Counted from the first letter of the stretch, positions 44,859-54,657 are shown. The stretch: DNA of 64,000 nt from Pseudomonas oryzihabitans (GCF_006384975.1 NZ_CP021645.1:3128001-3192000), one strand, 5' to 3'. Numbers and translations are program-made. Notes: a model not told the origin generated them from the sequence alone.

Positions 44859-44924
44859 GTGCTACTCCAATGATGGGTTCAGCGCCCCGCGGGGCTCCCC
44901 AATTACTTGCTATATCCCAGTGAC

Positions 44925-44953
44925 GACAAAACCCCGCAGCCTTGGCTACGGGG
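44925..44953 (-). terminator. Hairpin between nusG and rplK
   Basis: CCCCGTAGCC pairs with GGCTGCGGGG around AA with one mismatch (44932-44953), followed by TTTTGT. It lies 17 bases after the nusG stop. It probably ends part of the secE-nusG transcripts. No convincing promoter for rplK was found in the remaining 66 bases. Confidence 0.75.
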
Positions 44954-44970
44954 TGAGGGATGCGGACAAC

Positions 44971-45504
44971 CTAGACCTTTTCGACCTGGCTGAACTCGAG
45001 CTCCACGGGGGTAGACCGACCAAAGATCAGTACCGCCACGTGGATGCGGCTCTTTTCGTAATTCACTTCTTCGACGACACCATTGAAGTCGGCGAACGGA
45101 CCATCAACCACACGAACCGTCTCACCTGCCTCGAACAGCGTCTTCGGCTTGGGCTTGTCGCTACTGTCGGAAACACGGCGCAGAATGGCGTCCGCTTCGC
45201 GATCAGTGATGGGCGCAGGCTTGTCGGCAGTACCACCGATGAAGCCCATGACCCGAGGGGTGTCCTTGACCAGGTGCCAGGTCCCTTCGTTCATTTCCAT
45301 CTGCACCAGGACGTAGCCTGGGAAAAACTTACGCTCGCTCTTGCGCTTCTGGCCGTTGCGCATTTCCACCACTTCTTCGGTGGGCACGAGAATGTCGCCG
45401 AACTGGTCTTCCATTTCGTGCAGCTTGACGCGCTCGATCAACGAACGCATGACATGCTTCTCGTAACCCGAGTAGGCATGCACGACGTACCAACGCTTAG
45501 CCAC
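44971..45504 (-). CDS. nusG: Transcription elongation/antitermination factor NusG
   Basis: A 177-residue factor with an N-terminal NGN domain ([16 protein letters not shown]) that binds RNA polymerase and a C-terminal KOW domain ([20 protein letters not shown]) that binds Rho or S10. The GTG at 45504 is taken as the start because it directly precedes AKRWYVV and has AAAGGG upstream; the ATG at 45543 overlaps secE and was rejected. Confidence 0.97.
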   Translation of the reverse strand: MAKRWYVVHAYSGYEKHVMRSLIERVKLHEMEDQFGDILVPTEEVVEMRNGQKRKSERKFFPGYVLVQMEMNEGTWHLVKDTPRVMGFIGGTADKPAPITDREADAILRRVSDSSDKPKPKTLFEAGETVRVVDGPFADFNGVVEEVNYEKSRIHVAVLIFGRSTPVELEFSQVEKV

Positions 45505-45515
45505 GGCGAACCCTT

Positions 45516-45884
45516 TCAACCAACGATCGTGGAAACCAGCCAACCGAGCAGGGAGTCAAGCCCCCACAACAACAAAGCCATCACGAGCACCACGGCAACC
45601 ACGATCAGCGTGGTCTGAGTGGTCTCTTGCCGAGTAGGCCAGACAACCTTGCGAATCTCGGTACGGGCGTCTTTCAGCAAACCAAAGAACGCTTGCCCCT
45701 TGACAGTCTGCAGTGCGATAAAGGCAGCAATCGCAGCCAACACCAACAGACCTATGACTCGATACAGGATGGACTGAGCAGCGAAGTAATGATTGGCAAC
45801 CACACCGATCACGACCAGAACGACAACCACCAGCCACTTCAGCGCATCGAAGCGCGACTCTTTGGCTTCCGCCTTGATGCTCAT
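45516..45884 (-). CDS. secE: Protein translocase subunit SecE
   Basis: A 122-residue membrane protein with three helices (about 16-34, 39-60 and 93-115), the three-helix form seen in enteric bacteria and Pseudomonas. The amphipathic segment [20 protein letters not shown] before the last helix is the essential clamp of SecY. It is co-transcribed with nusG, 11 bases apart. Confidence 0.96.
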   Translation of the reverse strand: MSIKAEAKESRFDALKWLVVVVLVVIGVVANHYFAAQSILYRVIGLLVLAAIAAFIALQTVKGQAFFGLLKDARTEIRKVVWPTRQETTQTTLIVVAVVLVMALLLWGLDSLLGWLVSTIVG

Positions 45885-45919
45885 TGCATGAATCCTGTAA
45901 GGAGTGCCAGATCAGAATC

Positions 45920-45995
45920 TGGCAGGCCAGGAGGGAATCGAACCCCCAACCTGCGGTTTTGGAGACCGCCGCTCTGCCAATTGAGCTACTGGCCT
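45920..45995 (-). tRNA. tRNA-Trp (CCA anticodon)
   Basis: A 76-base cloverleaf: acceptor AGGCCAG/CTGGCCT, anticodon loop CTCCAAA with CCA, T-arm GGGGGTTCGATTCCCTC, encoded 3' CCA. It lies between tuf copy 2 and secE, as in other gamma-proteobacteria. Confidence 0.96.
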
Positions 45996-46049
45996 GTAAC
46001 TTGAATCAGGCCGACCATTATGCCGACCTGAAAGCCCAAGATCAATCGA

Positions 46050-47243
46050 TTACTCGATGATCTTGGCAACCACACCGGCGCCGACGGTACGACCGCCTTC
46101 ACGGATGGCGAAACGCAGACCGTCTTCCATGGCGATCGGAGCGATCAGGGTGACAACCATTTTGATGTTGTCGCCCGGCATCACCATCTCGACGCCTTCC
46201 GGCAGTTCGCAGTTACCGGTCACGTCAGTGGTCCGGAAGTAGAACTGCGGACGGTAGCCCTTGAAGAACGGGGTATGACGACCACCTTCTTCCTTGGACA
46301 GCACGTACACTTCGCACTCGAACTTGGTGTGCGGCTTGATGGTGCCCGGCTTGGCCAGGACCTGGCCACGCTCCACGTCTTCACGCTTGGTGCCACGCAG
46401 CAGCACGCCGACGTTCTCACCGGCACGGCCTTCGTCCAGCAGCTTGCGGAACATTTCAACGCCGGTGCAGGTGGTCTTGACGGTGGCCTTGATGCCCACG
46501 ATCTCGACTTCTTCCTGGACCTTGACGATGCCACGCTCGACACGACCGGTTACCACGGTGCCGCGACCGGAGATCGAGAACACGTCTTCGATCGGCATCA
46601 GGAACGGCTTGTCGATGGCGCGCTCGGGCTCGGGGATGTAGGAGTCCAGGGTCTCGACCAGCTTACGCACGGCAGAAACGCCCATCTCGTTGTCGTCCTG
46701 GCCGTTCAGGGCCATCAGCGCGGAGCCGATGACGATCGGAGTGTCGTCGCCCGGGAAGTCGTAGGTGTTCAGCAGATCGCGAACTTCCATCTCGACCAGT
46801 TCCAGCAGCTCGGCGTCGTCAACCATGTCGGCCTTGTTCAGGAACACGACGATGTAGGGAACGCCTACCTGACGGGACAGCAGGATGTGCTCACGGGTCT
46901 GCGGCATGGGGCCGTCAGCAGCCGAGCAAACCAGGATCGCGCCGTCCATCTGGGCAGCACCGGTGATCATGTTCTTCACGTAGTCGGCGTGGCCGGGGCA
47001 GTCGACGTGCGCGTAGTGACGGATCGCCGAGTCGTACTCAACGTGGGAGGTGTTGATGGTGATACCGCGAGCCTTTTCTTCCGGCGCGTTATCGATCTGG
47101 TCGAAACCACGAGCGGAACCGCCCCAGGTGTCGGCACAGACTTTGGTCAGCGCTGCGGTCAGCGTGGTCTTGCCATGGTCAACGTGACCGATGGTGCCCA
47201 CGTTCAGGTGCGGTTTGTTACGTTCAAACTTTTCTTTAGCCAT
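46050..47243 (-). CDS. tuf: Elongation factor Tu, copy 2
   Basis: A 397-residue protein identical to the copy at 29562-30755. The start is ATG at 47243; an in-frame start two codons upstream is not conserved in copy 1. The two genes differ, as far as I compared, only near their ends: a few bases within the first 30 codons and two silent changes in the last 12. It lies between tRNA-Thr and tRNA-Trp in the tRNA-tufB arrangement. Confidence 0.99.
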   Translation of the reverse strand: MAKEKFERNKPHLNVGTIGHVDHGKTTLTAALTKVCADTWGGSARGFDQIDNAPEEKARGITINTSHVEYDSAIRHYAHVDCPGHADYVKNMITGAAQMDGAILVCSAADGPMPQTREHILLSRQVGVPYIVVFLNKADMVDDAELLELVEMEVRDLLNTYDFPGDDTPIVIGSALMALNGQDDNEMGVSAVRKLVETLDSYIPEPERAIDKPFLMPIEDVFSISGRGTVVTGRVERGIVKVQEEVEIVGIKATVKTTCTGVEMFRKLLDEGRAGENVGVLLRGTKREDVERGQVLAKPGTIKPHTKFECEVYVLSKEEGGRHTPFFKGYRPQFYFRTTDVTGNCELPEGVEMVMPGDNIKMVVTLIAPIAMEDGLRFAIREGGRTVGAGVVAKIIE

Positions 47244-47291
47244 CGACACTCTCTCCCTTCACGAATTGAGCAAAGCAATGCCGCCATTAAA

Positions 47292-47323
47292 ACAAAGGCA
47301 GATATTTTCATATCTGCCTTTTA
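47292..47323 (-). terminator. Hairpin between tRNA-Thr and tuf
   Basis: AAGGCAGATAT pairs with ATATCTGCCTT around a small A-rich loop, followed on the transcript by TGTTTTAA. It lies a few bases after the tRNA-Thr 3' end. It could be a partial terminator that lowers tuf output or a processing signal for the tRNA end. Confidence 0.55.
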
Positions 47324-47326
47324 AGA

Positions 47327-47402
47327 TGGAGCTCATGAGCGGATTTGAACCGCTGACCTCACCCTTACCAAGGGTGTGCTCTACCAACTGAGCTACATGA
47401 GC
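47327..47402 (-). tRNA. tRNA-Thr (GGT anticodon)
   Basis: A 76-base cloverleaf: acceptor GCTCATG/CATGAGC, anticodon loop TTGGTAA with GGT, T-arm CAGCGGTTCAAATCCGCT, encoded CCA. Third tRNA of the tRNA-tufB transcription unit. Confidence 0.96.
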
Positions 47403-47422
47403 GAAACATTTGCCAGTCAAAC

Positions 47423-47496
<74 letters not shown>

Positions 47497-47519
47497 AGAG
47501 CCTTGACGCTCTAGCAATC

Positions 47520-47604
<85 letters not shown>

Positions 47605-47617
47605 AAAGTGAGGCGGC

Positions 47618-47646
47618 ATTTTCTTCATCTGCCCTCCCCTTGTCAA
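47618..47646 (-). promoter_or_regulatory. Sigma70 promoter of the tRNA-Tyr/tuf unit
   Basis: A perfect -35 TTGACA-type box (47641-47646, reading TTGACA) and -10 GAAAAT (47618-47623) with a 17-base spacer. A GC-rich discriminator (GCCGCC) follows the -10, the feature that makes stable-RNA promoters sensitive to ppGpp. Confidence 0.75.
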
Positions 47647-47774
47647 GGATTTTTTTAAAATCTCCTTAACAATCAGTGCTTTCGCTTCGCACCTTGGCGT
47701 TATCAGCGAAAGCGGGCGCAGTTTATGCAACGACGCCCAAGCATGCAACCCCCAAATGCAAAAAAAGCTTAAAA

Positions 47775-47806
47775 AACAAAGGCCGCCTCGAAGGCGGCCT
47801 TTGTTT
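47775..47806 (-). terminator. Terminator of pckA
   Basis: GGCCGCCT (47781-47788) pairs with AGGCGGCC (47792-47799), flanked by AACAAA and TTTGTTT. It lies 17 bases past the pckA stop and prevents read-through into the tRNA promoter. Confidence 0.88.
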
Positions 47807-47822
47807 ACAGGCGAGCCCCCTA

Positions 47823-49364
47823 TTACACCTGGGGACCAGCCGCCCGGATGGCCTCGGAGATACCGGAGAACTTCTTGAAGTTCTCGACGAACTTACCGGC
47901 CAGCTCACGCGCTGCCGCGTCATAGGCCTCGCCATCCTGCCAGGTATCGCGGGGATTGAGCAGAACGCTGTCCACGCCAGGCACGGCGACCGGAACGTCG
48001 AGGTTGATCACCGGCACGTGACGGGTTTCGGCGCCGATGAGCGCACCGCTCTGGATAGCAGCGATCACCGCCCGGGTAGTCGGGATGTTGAAGCGCTTGC
48101 CGACGCCGTAGCCGCCACCGGTCCAGCCGGTATTGACCAGATAGACCTTGGAGCCGAAGCCCTGGATACGCTTGATCAGCAGATCGGCGTATTCAGCCGC
48201 GGGACGCGGGAAGAAGGGCGCACCGAAGCAGGTGGAGAAGGTGGACTTGATGCCGGGACCCGAGCCCATTTCGGTCGAACCGACCAGGGCGGTATAACCG
48301 GACAGGAAGTGGTAGGCCGCCTGCTCATTATTAAGGATGGAGACAGGAGGCAGCACGCCCGTGAGATCGCAGGTCAGGAAGATGACGGCATTGGGCTCGC
48401 CACCCAGGTTGTGCTCGGCACGCTTGTCGATCAGCTCGCGCGGATAGGCGGCACGGCTGTTCTGGGTCAGGCTGTCGTCGGCGTAGTTCGGCTGACGGGT
48501 CTGCGGATCAAGGACCACGTTCTCCAGTACGGCGCCGAACTGGATGGCCTTCCAGATGACCGGCTCGTTCTTCTCGGACAGGTCGATGCACTTGGCGTAG
48601 CAGCCACCTTCCATATTGAAGACGGTACCCACACCCCAGCCATGCTCGTCGTCACCGATGAGGTAGCGGCTCTGGTCAGCGGACAGGGTGGTCTTGCCGG
48701 TACCGGAAAGACCGAAGAACAGGGTGACATCGCCCTCTTCGCCCACGTTGGCGGCGCAGTGCATCGGCAGCACGTCCTTTTCCGGCAGCAGGAAGTTCTG
48801 CACGGAGAACATGGCTTTCTTCATTTCGCCCGCGTAGCGCATGCCGGCGATCAGCACCTTGCGTGCCGCGAAGTTGATGATGACGGTACCGTCGGAATTG
48901 GTGCCGTCACGCTCGGGCTCGCAGACGAAATGCGGAGCGTTGATGATCTCCCAGGCCGGCTTGGACTGGGGGTTGTATTCAGCCGGATTGATGAACAGGC
49001 AGCGACCGAACAGATTGTGCCAGGCCGTCTCGGTACGCATGATGACGGGCAGGTAGTGCTCGACATCGGCGCCTACATGCACATGGGAAACGAATTGATC
49101 GCGCTCGTCCAGGTAGGCGCTGACGCGCTCCCACAGCGGAGCGAACTTCTCCTCCGGGAAAGGCCGGTTGATCGGCCCCCAATGGATGGCAGCGCGCGTG
49201 GAGGCCTCTTCGACGATAAAGCGATCAACCGGCGAACGCCCCGTGCGATGCCCGGTCCTGACGACCAGCGAGCCGTTGTCGGCCAGCTCTCCCTCGCCGC
49301 GCCGCAGGGATTCTTCCACTAGCTGAGCGACGCTGATATCGGTATACACGTTGGCTTTCGTCAT
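47823..49364 (-). CDS. pckA: Phosphoenolpyruvate carboxykinase (ATP)
   Basis: A 513-residue gluconeogenic enzyme that converts oxaloacetate and ATP to PEP. The P-loop is [13 protein letters not shown]; the metal and substrate sites include MHCAANVG and [12 protein letters not shown]. The ATG at 49364 ([12 protein letters not shown]) has GGGGA upstream and matches homologues; a start four codons earlier is less well placed. An 8-bp inverted repeat lies in the leader. Upstream is hslO on the same strand. Confidence 0.97.
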   Translation of the reverse strand: MTKANVYTDISVAQLVEESLRRGEGELADNGSLVVRTGHRTGRSPVDRFIVEEASTRAAIHWGPINRPFPEEKFAPLWERVSAYLDERDQFVSHVHVGADVEHYLPVIMRTETAWHNLFGRCLFINPAEYNPQSKPAWEIINAPHFVCEPERDGTNSDGTVIINFAARKVLIAGMRYAGEMKKAMFSVQNFLLPEKDVLPMHCAANVGEEGDVTLFFGLSGTGKTTLSADQSRYLIGDDEHGWGVGTVFNMEGGCYAKCIDLSEKNEPVIWKAIQFGAVLENVVLDPQTRQPNYADDSLTQNSRAAYPRELIDKRAEHNLGGEPNAVIFLTCDLTGVLPPVSILNNEQAAYHFLSGYTALVGSTEMGSGPGIKSTFSTCFGAPFFPRPAAEYADLLIKRIQGFGSKVYLVNTGWTGGGYGVGKRFNIPTTRAVIAAIQSGALIGAETRHVPVINLDVPVAVPGVDSVLLNPRDTWQDGEAYDAAARELAGKFVENFKKFSGISEAIRAAGPQV

Positions 49365-49400
49365 TTCGTTCCCCATGGCCCTGGGCCGTTCCTCATGCTT

Positions 49401-49424
49401 GTAGTTCTTACACGGCAGAACTAC
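49401..49424 (-). promoter_or_regulatory. Inverted repeat in the pckA leader
   Basis: GTAGTTCT (49401-49408) and AGAACTAC (49417-49424) are perfect 8-bp arms around 8 bases, 37 bases before the pckA start. A -10-like CATAAT lies just upstream (49435-49440). It could be an operator or an RNA hairpin; no known consensus was recognised. Confidence 0.4.
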
Positions 49425-49468
49425 ACGTTGCGGGATTATGCCAGAAAGCCTTTGGGCAATTGCAACGG

Positions 49469-50362
49469 TTAGTGGCGGGTATTTCCTGGCGTTTGCGTGC
49501 CGCCGCCCGCAAAAATCTGCGCGATATCGGCGGCGTCGAATACCTGCTGTTCATTGCAAAACTGACAATCGACCCGAATTTTGCCCTGCTGTTCGTCGAG
49601 CAGGGTCTCGACCTCCGGCCGGCCCATGCTGACCAGGGCATTGGCGGCGCGATCACGCGAGCAGCTGCAGTTGAACGCCACGCCCTGCTCGTCGAACAGG
49701 CGCACGGTTTCCTCGTGGAACAGCCGATGCAGGATCACTTCATTGTCCAGGCCCAGCAGTTCTTCCGCGGTCAGGGTATCGGCCAGGGTAACCACATGCT
49801 CCCAGCTGTCCTGGCGCGCCTGGGCATCCTTGATGCGCGCTGGCGGAAGCTGCTGGAGCAGCAGACCGCGCGCCCGGCGGCCGTCGGCATTCAGCCAGAA
49901 GCGGGTAGGCAGTTGCTCGGAGGTGGCAAAGTAGCCGGACAGGCATTCGGCGAGATTGGCGCCTTCCAGGGGAACGATCCCCTGGTAGCGCTGGCCGTGA
50001 CGCGGATCTATGGTCAAGGCCAGCACACCGTCCGGCATGAGTTCGCCAAGGGACGCGGAGGCGCTGATCGCCTCCTCTTCGTAACGGGCGATACCACGCA
50101 CCTCGCGCTCACTGGAGCATTCGACCATCAGTAACGGGATGGGACCGCTGGAGCGCGCCTGGAGCACGAGCAGCCCTTCGAACTTGAGGGTGCCGCACAA
50201 CAGCGCCGCTGCCGCCAGCATCTCGCCCAGCAATTGGGCGACTGGCTCAGGATAGGGATGCTTGGCCAGCACCTCGGCGTAACTGCGATCCAAGGTGGCC
50301 AGTTCGCCGCGGACGTCGGTTTCGTCGAACAGGAAGCGCTGGGTGAAATCGTGGGAAGTCAT
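49469..50362 (-). CDS. hslO: Hsp33, redox-regulated holdase chaperone
   Basis: A 297-residue cytoplasmic chaperone activated by oxidation. The C-terminal zinc centre is NCSCSRDR with VDCQFCN, the four cysteines of the redox switch. The N-terminal domain includes [20 protein letters not shown]. It follows hslR on the same strand with a 102-base gap, the usual pairing of these heat-shock genes. Confidence 0.96.
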   Translation of the reverse strand: MTSHDFTQRFLFDETDVRGELATLDRSYAEVLAKHPYPEPVAQLLGEMLAAAALLCGTLKFEGLLVLQARSSGPIPLLMVECSSEREVRGIARYEEEAISASASLGELMPDGVLALTIDPRHGQRYQGIVPLEGANLAECLSGYFATSEQLPTRFWLNADGRRARGLLLQQLPPARIKDAQARQDSWEHVVTLADTLTAEELLGLDNEVILHRLFHEETVRLFDEQGVAFNCSCSRDRAANALVSMGRPEVETLLDEQQGKIRVDCQFCNEQQVFDAADIAQIFAGGGTQTPGNTRH

Positions 50363-50464
50363 GAACTACCTATATAAAGAGGGAAGGACGCAAGCCCTGC
50401 CCCGGTGATCCAGGGCAAGACGTGAGAGCGGGCCTTCGAAGGGATCCAGCGAGCGGCGATCGAC

Positions 50465-50878
50465 TCAGTCGTCGAAAGGATGGACGTACTCGCGAAATTG
50501 GTGAATCTGGCGGCGTTGTTTCTTGGTCGGACGGCCGTCGGTCTGCAGGCCGAGATTACCGGCCTTGCGGGCTGCGGCCGCCTGCTCGCGCGCCTTGATG
50601 CTTTCCGGCGTTTCCGTGTAGAGCTGCTGGGCCTCAGGCGCGCCGCGGCGGTCCTGAGACAGGGCAACGATCACCACGGTCTTTTCGTCATAGCCCTGGC
50701 GGATGGTGAGAATGTCACCTAGGCGCGGCTCCTTGCTGGGCTTGCAGCGCTCGCCACGACATTGAACCTTGCCGCCCTCGAGCGCCGCCTTGGCCAGCGC
50801 GCGGGTCTTGAAAAAACGCGCGGCCCATAGCCATTTATCAAGGCGCATCCGTTCTTCAGTGTGATCTACTGCATGCAT
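50465..50878 (-). CDS. hslR: Heat-shock protein 15 (Hsp15), S4-domain RNA-binding protein
   Basis: A 137-residue protein that rescues stalled 50S subunits with attached nascent chains. The S4 domain is at about 11-70 (RLDKWLWAARFFKTRALAKA). A basic C-terminal region (GRPTKKQRRQIHQFRE) follows. The ATG at 50878 gives the short N-terminal lead typical of Pseudomonas; Met11 at 50848 is the alternative. It is divergent from rimA. Confidence 0.92.
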   Translation of the reverse strand: MHAVDHTEERMRLDKWLWAARFFKTRALAKAALEGGKVQCRGERCKPSKEPRLGDILTIRQGYDEKTVVIVALSQDRRGAPEAQQLYTETPESIKAREQAAAARKAGNLGLQTDGRPTKKQRRQIHQFREYVHPFDD

Positions 50879-50966
50879 CGAATAAAAGGTCCCCTGTTGG
50901 GTCTTAGACTCTTCTTTGAACTCTAAACCATCGGACCCACGCTGCAAGCGCGCCCACCGGAGAGCC

Positions 50967-51743
50967 ATGACCACATTCTTTCCTGCCGATCTGACCGGCC
51001 AGACCCGCTGTGCGGGTTGCCAGCAATCGGAGCCCCTGGGATTCGAGTTCGACTTCGCCTACCAGCCGATCGTGGACTTGGGCAAAGGCGACGTCTTCGC
51101 CCGAGAGGCCCTGGTGCGCGGACCGAAAGGCGAAGGTGCGCTCTCGGTACTCAACCAAGTCACCGACAGCAACAGGTATCGCTTCGATCAGCTCTGCCGC
51201 ACCAAGGCGATTGCCACCGCAGCCACCCTGGGCATGCAGGAGAGCCTGTCGATCAATTTCCTGCCCAATGCGGTCTATCGCCCGGAGCTCTGCATTCGCA
51301 GCACGCTGGCTGCCGCTCGTGAACATGCCTTTCCGTTGGAGCGGTTGATCTTCGAGACGGTGGAAACGGAGCACGTCTCCAGTAATCACCTGACGAACAT
51401 CCTGCGCGAGTATCAGCAGTTCGGCTTCAAGACCGCCATCGACGACTTCGGCGCCGGCCATTCCGGCCTGACGCTGTTGGCCGACTTCCAGCCGGATCTG
51501 GTCAAGCTCGATATGGCGCTGATCCGCGACATCGATCAGGATCGCATCCGCCGCACCATCGTGCGTAACGTGATCGCCATGTGCAACGAACTGGGTACCC
51601 AGGTGGTGGCCGAAGGCGTGGAAACCGTCGCGGAGCGCGACTGCCTGCGCGACCTCGGCATCGATCTGATGCAGGGCTATCTCTTCGCCAAACCGGCCTT
51701 CAAACAGCTCATTGATCCGCAACATTTAGGCGGAGGGCACTGA
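50967..51743 (+). CDS. rimA: EAL-domain cyclic-di-GMP phosphodiesterase RimA
   Basis: A 258-residue stand-alone EAL protein. Catalytic features are intact: REALVRG (EAL), SINFLPN, FETVETE, IDDFGAGHSG, VKLDM, VAEGVET and MQGYLFAKP. An N-terminal CxxC (Cys15, Cys18) precedes the domain. The ATG at 50967 has a GGAGAG site; an earlier in-frame start at 50916 lacks one. It sits directly upstream of rimB and rimK, matching the rimABK operon studied in P. fluorescens, where RimA controls RimK through cyclic-di-GMP. The assignment rests on this context. Confidence 0.87.
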   Translation: MTTFFPADLTGQTRCAGCQQSEPLGFEFDFAYQPIVDLGKGDVFAREALVRGPKGEGALSVLNQVTDSNRYRFDQLCRTKAIATAATLGMQESLSINFLPNAVYRPELCIRSTLAAAREHAFPLERLIFETVETEHVSSNHLTNILREYQQFGFKTAIDDFGAGHSGLTLLADFQPDLVKLDMALIRDIDQDRIRRTIVRNVIAMCNELGTQVVAEGVETVAERDCLRDLGIDLMQGYLFAKPAFKQLIDPQHLGGGH

Positions 51744-51758
51744 TTTCAAGGAGCAGCG

Positions 51759-52235
51759 ATGAGCAATTCTGCCGAACTGGCCATCATCGGACTGAGTGAA
51801 TGGGTGGCGCTGCCAGACCTTGGCGTGGTGGGCCTCAGAGCCAAGATCGACACCGGAGCCGCCACCTCGGCCCTGCATGCGACGGAAGTTCAGCCGTTCA
51901 TGCGTGGCAAGGAACGCTGGGTGAGATTCACCGTGCACCTGGGCACCCTGGTCCAGTCGCGACACCGCCATTGCGAAGCGCCGCTCGTAGCGAAAAAGAC
52001 CATTCGTAGCTCCAACGGCATCGCCCAGACCCGCTATGTCATCCGTACCCTGCTGGCCCTGGGCGAGCGGCAGTGGCCGGTGGAGTTCACCCTGGCCTGC
52101 CGCAAGAGCATGCGCTATCGCATGCTGCTCGGGTCCAAGGCGCTGATCGAAGGTGGCTTGCTGGTGAATCCCGCCGTCTCCTATGCGCAAGCCAAACCCC
52201 TGTTGTCCCTTACTCCGGCCTCCGGTGCCCCATGA
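51759..52235 (+). CDS. rimB: RimB, retropepsin-like aspartic protease family
   Basis: A 158-residue protein with the aspartic-protease-like motif [15 protein letters not shown] near residue 30 and a second conserved segment [17 protein letters not shown]. This family (ATP-dependent zinc protease / RimB) is found beside RimK. It starts 15 bases after rimA and its TGA overlaps the rimK ATG, a tight operon. In P. fluorescens RimB is reported to act on S6 modified by RimK. Confidence 0.87.
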   Translation: MSNSAELAIIGLSEWVALPDLGVVGLRAKIDTGAATSALHATEVQPFMRGKERWVRFTVHLGTLVQSRHRHCEAPLVAKKTIRSSNGIAQTRYVIRTLLALGERQWPVEFTLACRKSMRYRMLLGSKALIEGGLLVNPAVSYAQAKPLLSLTPASGAP

Positions 52236-53137
52236 AAATCGCCGTTCTCTCGCGTAATCCCAATCTGTACTCCACCCGGCGCCTGGTCGAGGCCGGCGTC
52301 AACCGCGGCCACGAGGTGGTGGTGGTCGACACCTTGCGCGCGTACATGAACATCGCCAGCCACAAACCCCAGATCCACTATCGCGGCAAACCCCTGGAGG
52401 GCTTCGATGCGGTCATCCCGCGCATCGGCGCCTCGGTGACCTTCTATGGTTGCGCGGTGCTGCGCCAATTCGAGATGCAGGGGGTCTTCCCGCTCAACGA
52501 AAGCGTGGCCATCAGCCGCTCGCGGGACAAGCTGCGCTCGCTGCAACTGCTCTCGCGCAAGGGCATCGGCCTGCCGGTGACCGGCTTCGCTCACTCGCCG
52601 GACGATGTGCCGGACCTGATTCAGATGGTCAATGGCGCGCCGCTGGTGATCAAGGTACTGGAAGGCACCCAGGGCATCGGGGTGGTGCTGTGCGAGACCG
52701 AGAAGGCCGCCGAGTCGGTGATCGAGGCCTTCATGGGGCTCAAGCAGAACATCATGGTGCAGGAGTACATTCGTGAGGCGGGCGGCGCTGACATTCGCTG
52801 CTTCGTGGTGGGCGACAAGGTGATCGCGGCGATGAAACGCCAGGCGGCGCCGGGTGAGTTTCGCTCGAACCTGCATCGGGGTGGAACGGCGAGCCTGATC
52901 AAGATTACCCCCGAAGAACGCATGACCGCCTTGCGCGCCGCCCGGGCGATGGGGCTGAGCGTGGCCGGGGTGGATATCTTGAGATCCAATCACGGCCCCC
53001 TGGTGATGGAGGTGAACTCCTCGCCCGGTCTGGAGGGTATCGAGCAGACCACCGGCAAGGACGTGGCGGGGATCATCATCGAGTATCTGGAAAAGAACGC
53101 CGAGCCGGGGCTGACGCGGACCAAGGGCAAGGGTTGA
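52232..53137 (+). CDS. rimK: Ribosomal protein S6 glutamate ligase RimK
   Basis: A 301-residue ATP-grasp enzyme that adds glutamates to the C-terminus of ribosomal protein S6. It starts [20 protein letters not shown] and has the ATP-grasp motifs [14 protein letters not shown] and [17 protein letters not shown]; the metal site is [14 protein letters not shown]. Translation is coupled to rimB by a 4-base overlap. The activity affects ribosome composition and virulence-related behaviour in Pseudomonas. Confidence 0.95.
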   Translation: MKIAVLSRNPNLYSTRRLVEAGVNRGHEVVVVDTLRAYMNIASHKPQIHYRGKPLEGFDAVIPRIGASVTFYGCAVLRQFEMQGVFPLNESVAISRSRDKLRSLQLLSRKGIGLPVTGFAHSPDDVPDLIQMVNGAPLVIKVLEGTQGIGVVLCETEKAAESVIEAFMGLKQNIMVQEYIREAGGADIRCFVVGDKVIAAMKRQAAPGEFRSNLHRGGTASLIKITPEERMTALRAARAMGLSVAGVDILRSNHGPLVMEVNSSPGLEGIEQTTGKDVAGIIIEYLEKNAEPGLTRTKGKG

Positions 53138-53148
53138 GGTCAAAGGAC

Positions 53149-53175
53149 GTTGGGCTTCGCTGCGCTCAGCCCAAC
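53149..53175. repeat. GTTGGGCT palindromic repeat
   Basis: GTTGGGCT (53149-53156) pairs with AGCCCAAC (53168-53175). It is a short form of the repeat at 61259-61298 and 62047-62086. A further REP-like stretch (GCGGGAGCGGTCCGCC and following, 53300-53326) lies in the same gap. The whole space 53138-53337 between the convergent rimK and envZ holds no gene. Confidence 0.65.
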
Positions 53176-53337
53176 CTACACAAGGCTCGCGATCATGACG
53201 AACCGCCGATGCGGGCATTCTATGGATGCCTGGGGAGGCCATCCGATCGCGGCCATGCCGGTGCGCCGTAGCGACCGCACCTACAAGCTAAATCTAACTG
53301 CGGGAGCGGTCCGCCATGGCCGCGATAGCACCCTTTG

Positions 53338-54657
53338 TCAGCTGGCGCTGCGGGGGAGCAGCAGACCCAGCGGCAGCAGCACGCGCGCTTCCACCCCTCC
53401 CCCTTCGCGATTGCGCAGTTCGGCGCTGCCGCCGTGCTGCGCGGCAATGCGCTTGACGATGGCCAGGCCCAGCCCCGAACCGCTGACGGTACGGGCGCGA
53501 TTGCCGCGAGTGAAGGGATTGAAGATCTCCTGCAGATCCTTGGGATCGATGCCGGGACCGCGGTCCATCACGCTCAAGGCGACATAGGGTGCAGTAGCGG
53601 ACCCCGCCACCTGGCCCACCACTTCGATACCGCCACCGCCGCCATGGCGTAGGGCGTTCTCCACCAGGTTGGTCAGCAAGCGCTTGAAGGAGATGCGGCG
53701 TACCGGCAGGGGCGGCAGGACGTCCAGCATCAGTCGGACCCGCTCGCTTTCCTGGTTGTAAGGCGCCACCACCTGGCGGGCCAGCTCGTTGATATTGGTG
53801 AGTTCCTGGGGCTCGTCGCGACCGTCGCGAACGAAGGCGAGGAATTGGTCGAGGATGGCGTTCATGTCCTCGATGTCACGGATCATGTCCTCGGCTTCTT
53901 CGCGCTCGGCGGGCGGCATCAGCTCCACCGCCAGGCGCAGCCGGGTCAGCGGCGTGCGCAGGTCGTGGGACACCCCGGCGAGCATGAGTTCGCGTTCGCG
54001 CCCGGCCTGCTCGACATCCTCGGCCATCTGGTTGAAGGCGTGGTAGACGTCCTGGATCTCACTGGGTGCATCGGTCTCGGGCAGGCGGACGCTACGCCCC
54101 TTGCCCAGCTCGCGCGCGGCGATCACCAGCCGGCGCAAGGGCTGGTTGAGTTGCCGGACGAAGACCCAGGCGGCGCCCACGGACAGCAGCCCGATGGCCA
54201 GGAACCAGCCGAGCACGCTCCAGATGTGCTGTCCGCGCAGGGGGTGGGCCATCAGCGGAATCTTGATCCAATCGGGACCGAGGCTTGGCGCCAGGACCCA
54301 GAGTGCCGGGCCGTGCTGGACGCGTACCCGCACCTGGGTGTCCTCGCCCAGCTCCTGCTTCATCTGACGTTCGAAAATCTCGCTGTAGGGCCAGTGGTAC
54401 TCACCGGCCGGCACGGTGTCCGGCGATTCGTAGCGCAGCCCCGCAGCCTGGGCGATGCGCGGCCGCTCGGCTTCCGGGGTGGCCCAGTAGGCCCTGAGCG
54501 TAAGAGCCGCGCCGTGACTGTACTGGCGGTCGACCAGGACGTCTTCGTTGAGCAGCAGATAGACCAGGGTCAGCGCCTTGGAAAAGAGCACCGCGAGCAG
54601 GACCATCCACAGCGAGCGGGCGAAGAAACTCTGGGGAAACCAGCTGGGCGCCTTCAT
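53338..54657 (-). CDS. envZ: Sensor histidine kinase EnvZ (AmgS-like)
   Basis: A 439-residue inner-membrane kinase. Helices are at about 13-36 and 146-168 with a periplasmic domain between, then HAMP (about 170-222), the dimerisation box SHDLRTPLTRLRL with His231, and an ATPase domain (NLVENALRHGG, DRGPGIDP, GSGLGLAIVKRIA). It senses envelope conditions and phosphorylates OmpR. Its P. aeruginosa counterpart AmgS is tied to aminoglycoside tolerance. Unlike the usual arrangement, it is not next to ompR: uppP on the other strand lies between. Confidence 0.93.
   Translation of the reverse strand: MKAPSWFPQSFFARSLWMVLLAVLFSKALTLVYLLLNEDVLVDRQYSHGAALTLRAYWATPEAERPRIAQAAGLRYESPDTVPAGEYHWPYSEIFERQMKQELGEDTQVRVRVQHGPALWVLAPSLGPDWIKIPLMAHPLRGQHIWSVLGWFLAIGLLSVGAAWVFVRQLNQPLRRLVIAARELGKGRSVRLPETDAPSEIQDVYHAFNQMAEDVEQAGRERELMLAGVSHDLRTPLTRLRLAVELMPPAEREEAEDMIRDIEDMNAILDQFLAFVRDGRDEPQELTNINELARQVVAPYNQESERVRLMLDVLPPLPVRRISFKRLLTNLVENALRHGGGGGIEVVGQVAGSATAPYVALSVMDRGPGIDPKDLQEIFNPFTRGNRARTVSGSGLGLAIVKRIAAQHGGSAELRNREGGGVEARVLLPLGLLLPRSAS

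Noticed and set aside
44859..44924. Promoter for rplK in the nusG-rplK gap
   Set aside because: Only weak matches were seen (for example TTGTCG with GTAATT). Read-through from secE-nusG past a partial terminator is an equally good explanation.
49430..49450. Sigma54-like TGGCATAATCCCGC upstream of pckA
   Set aside because: The GG to GC spacing is 9 bases instead of the required 10, and the -12 element is not TTGC.
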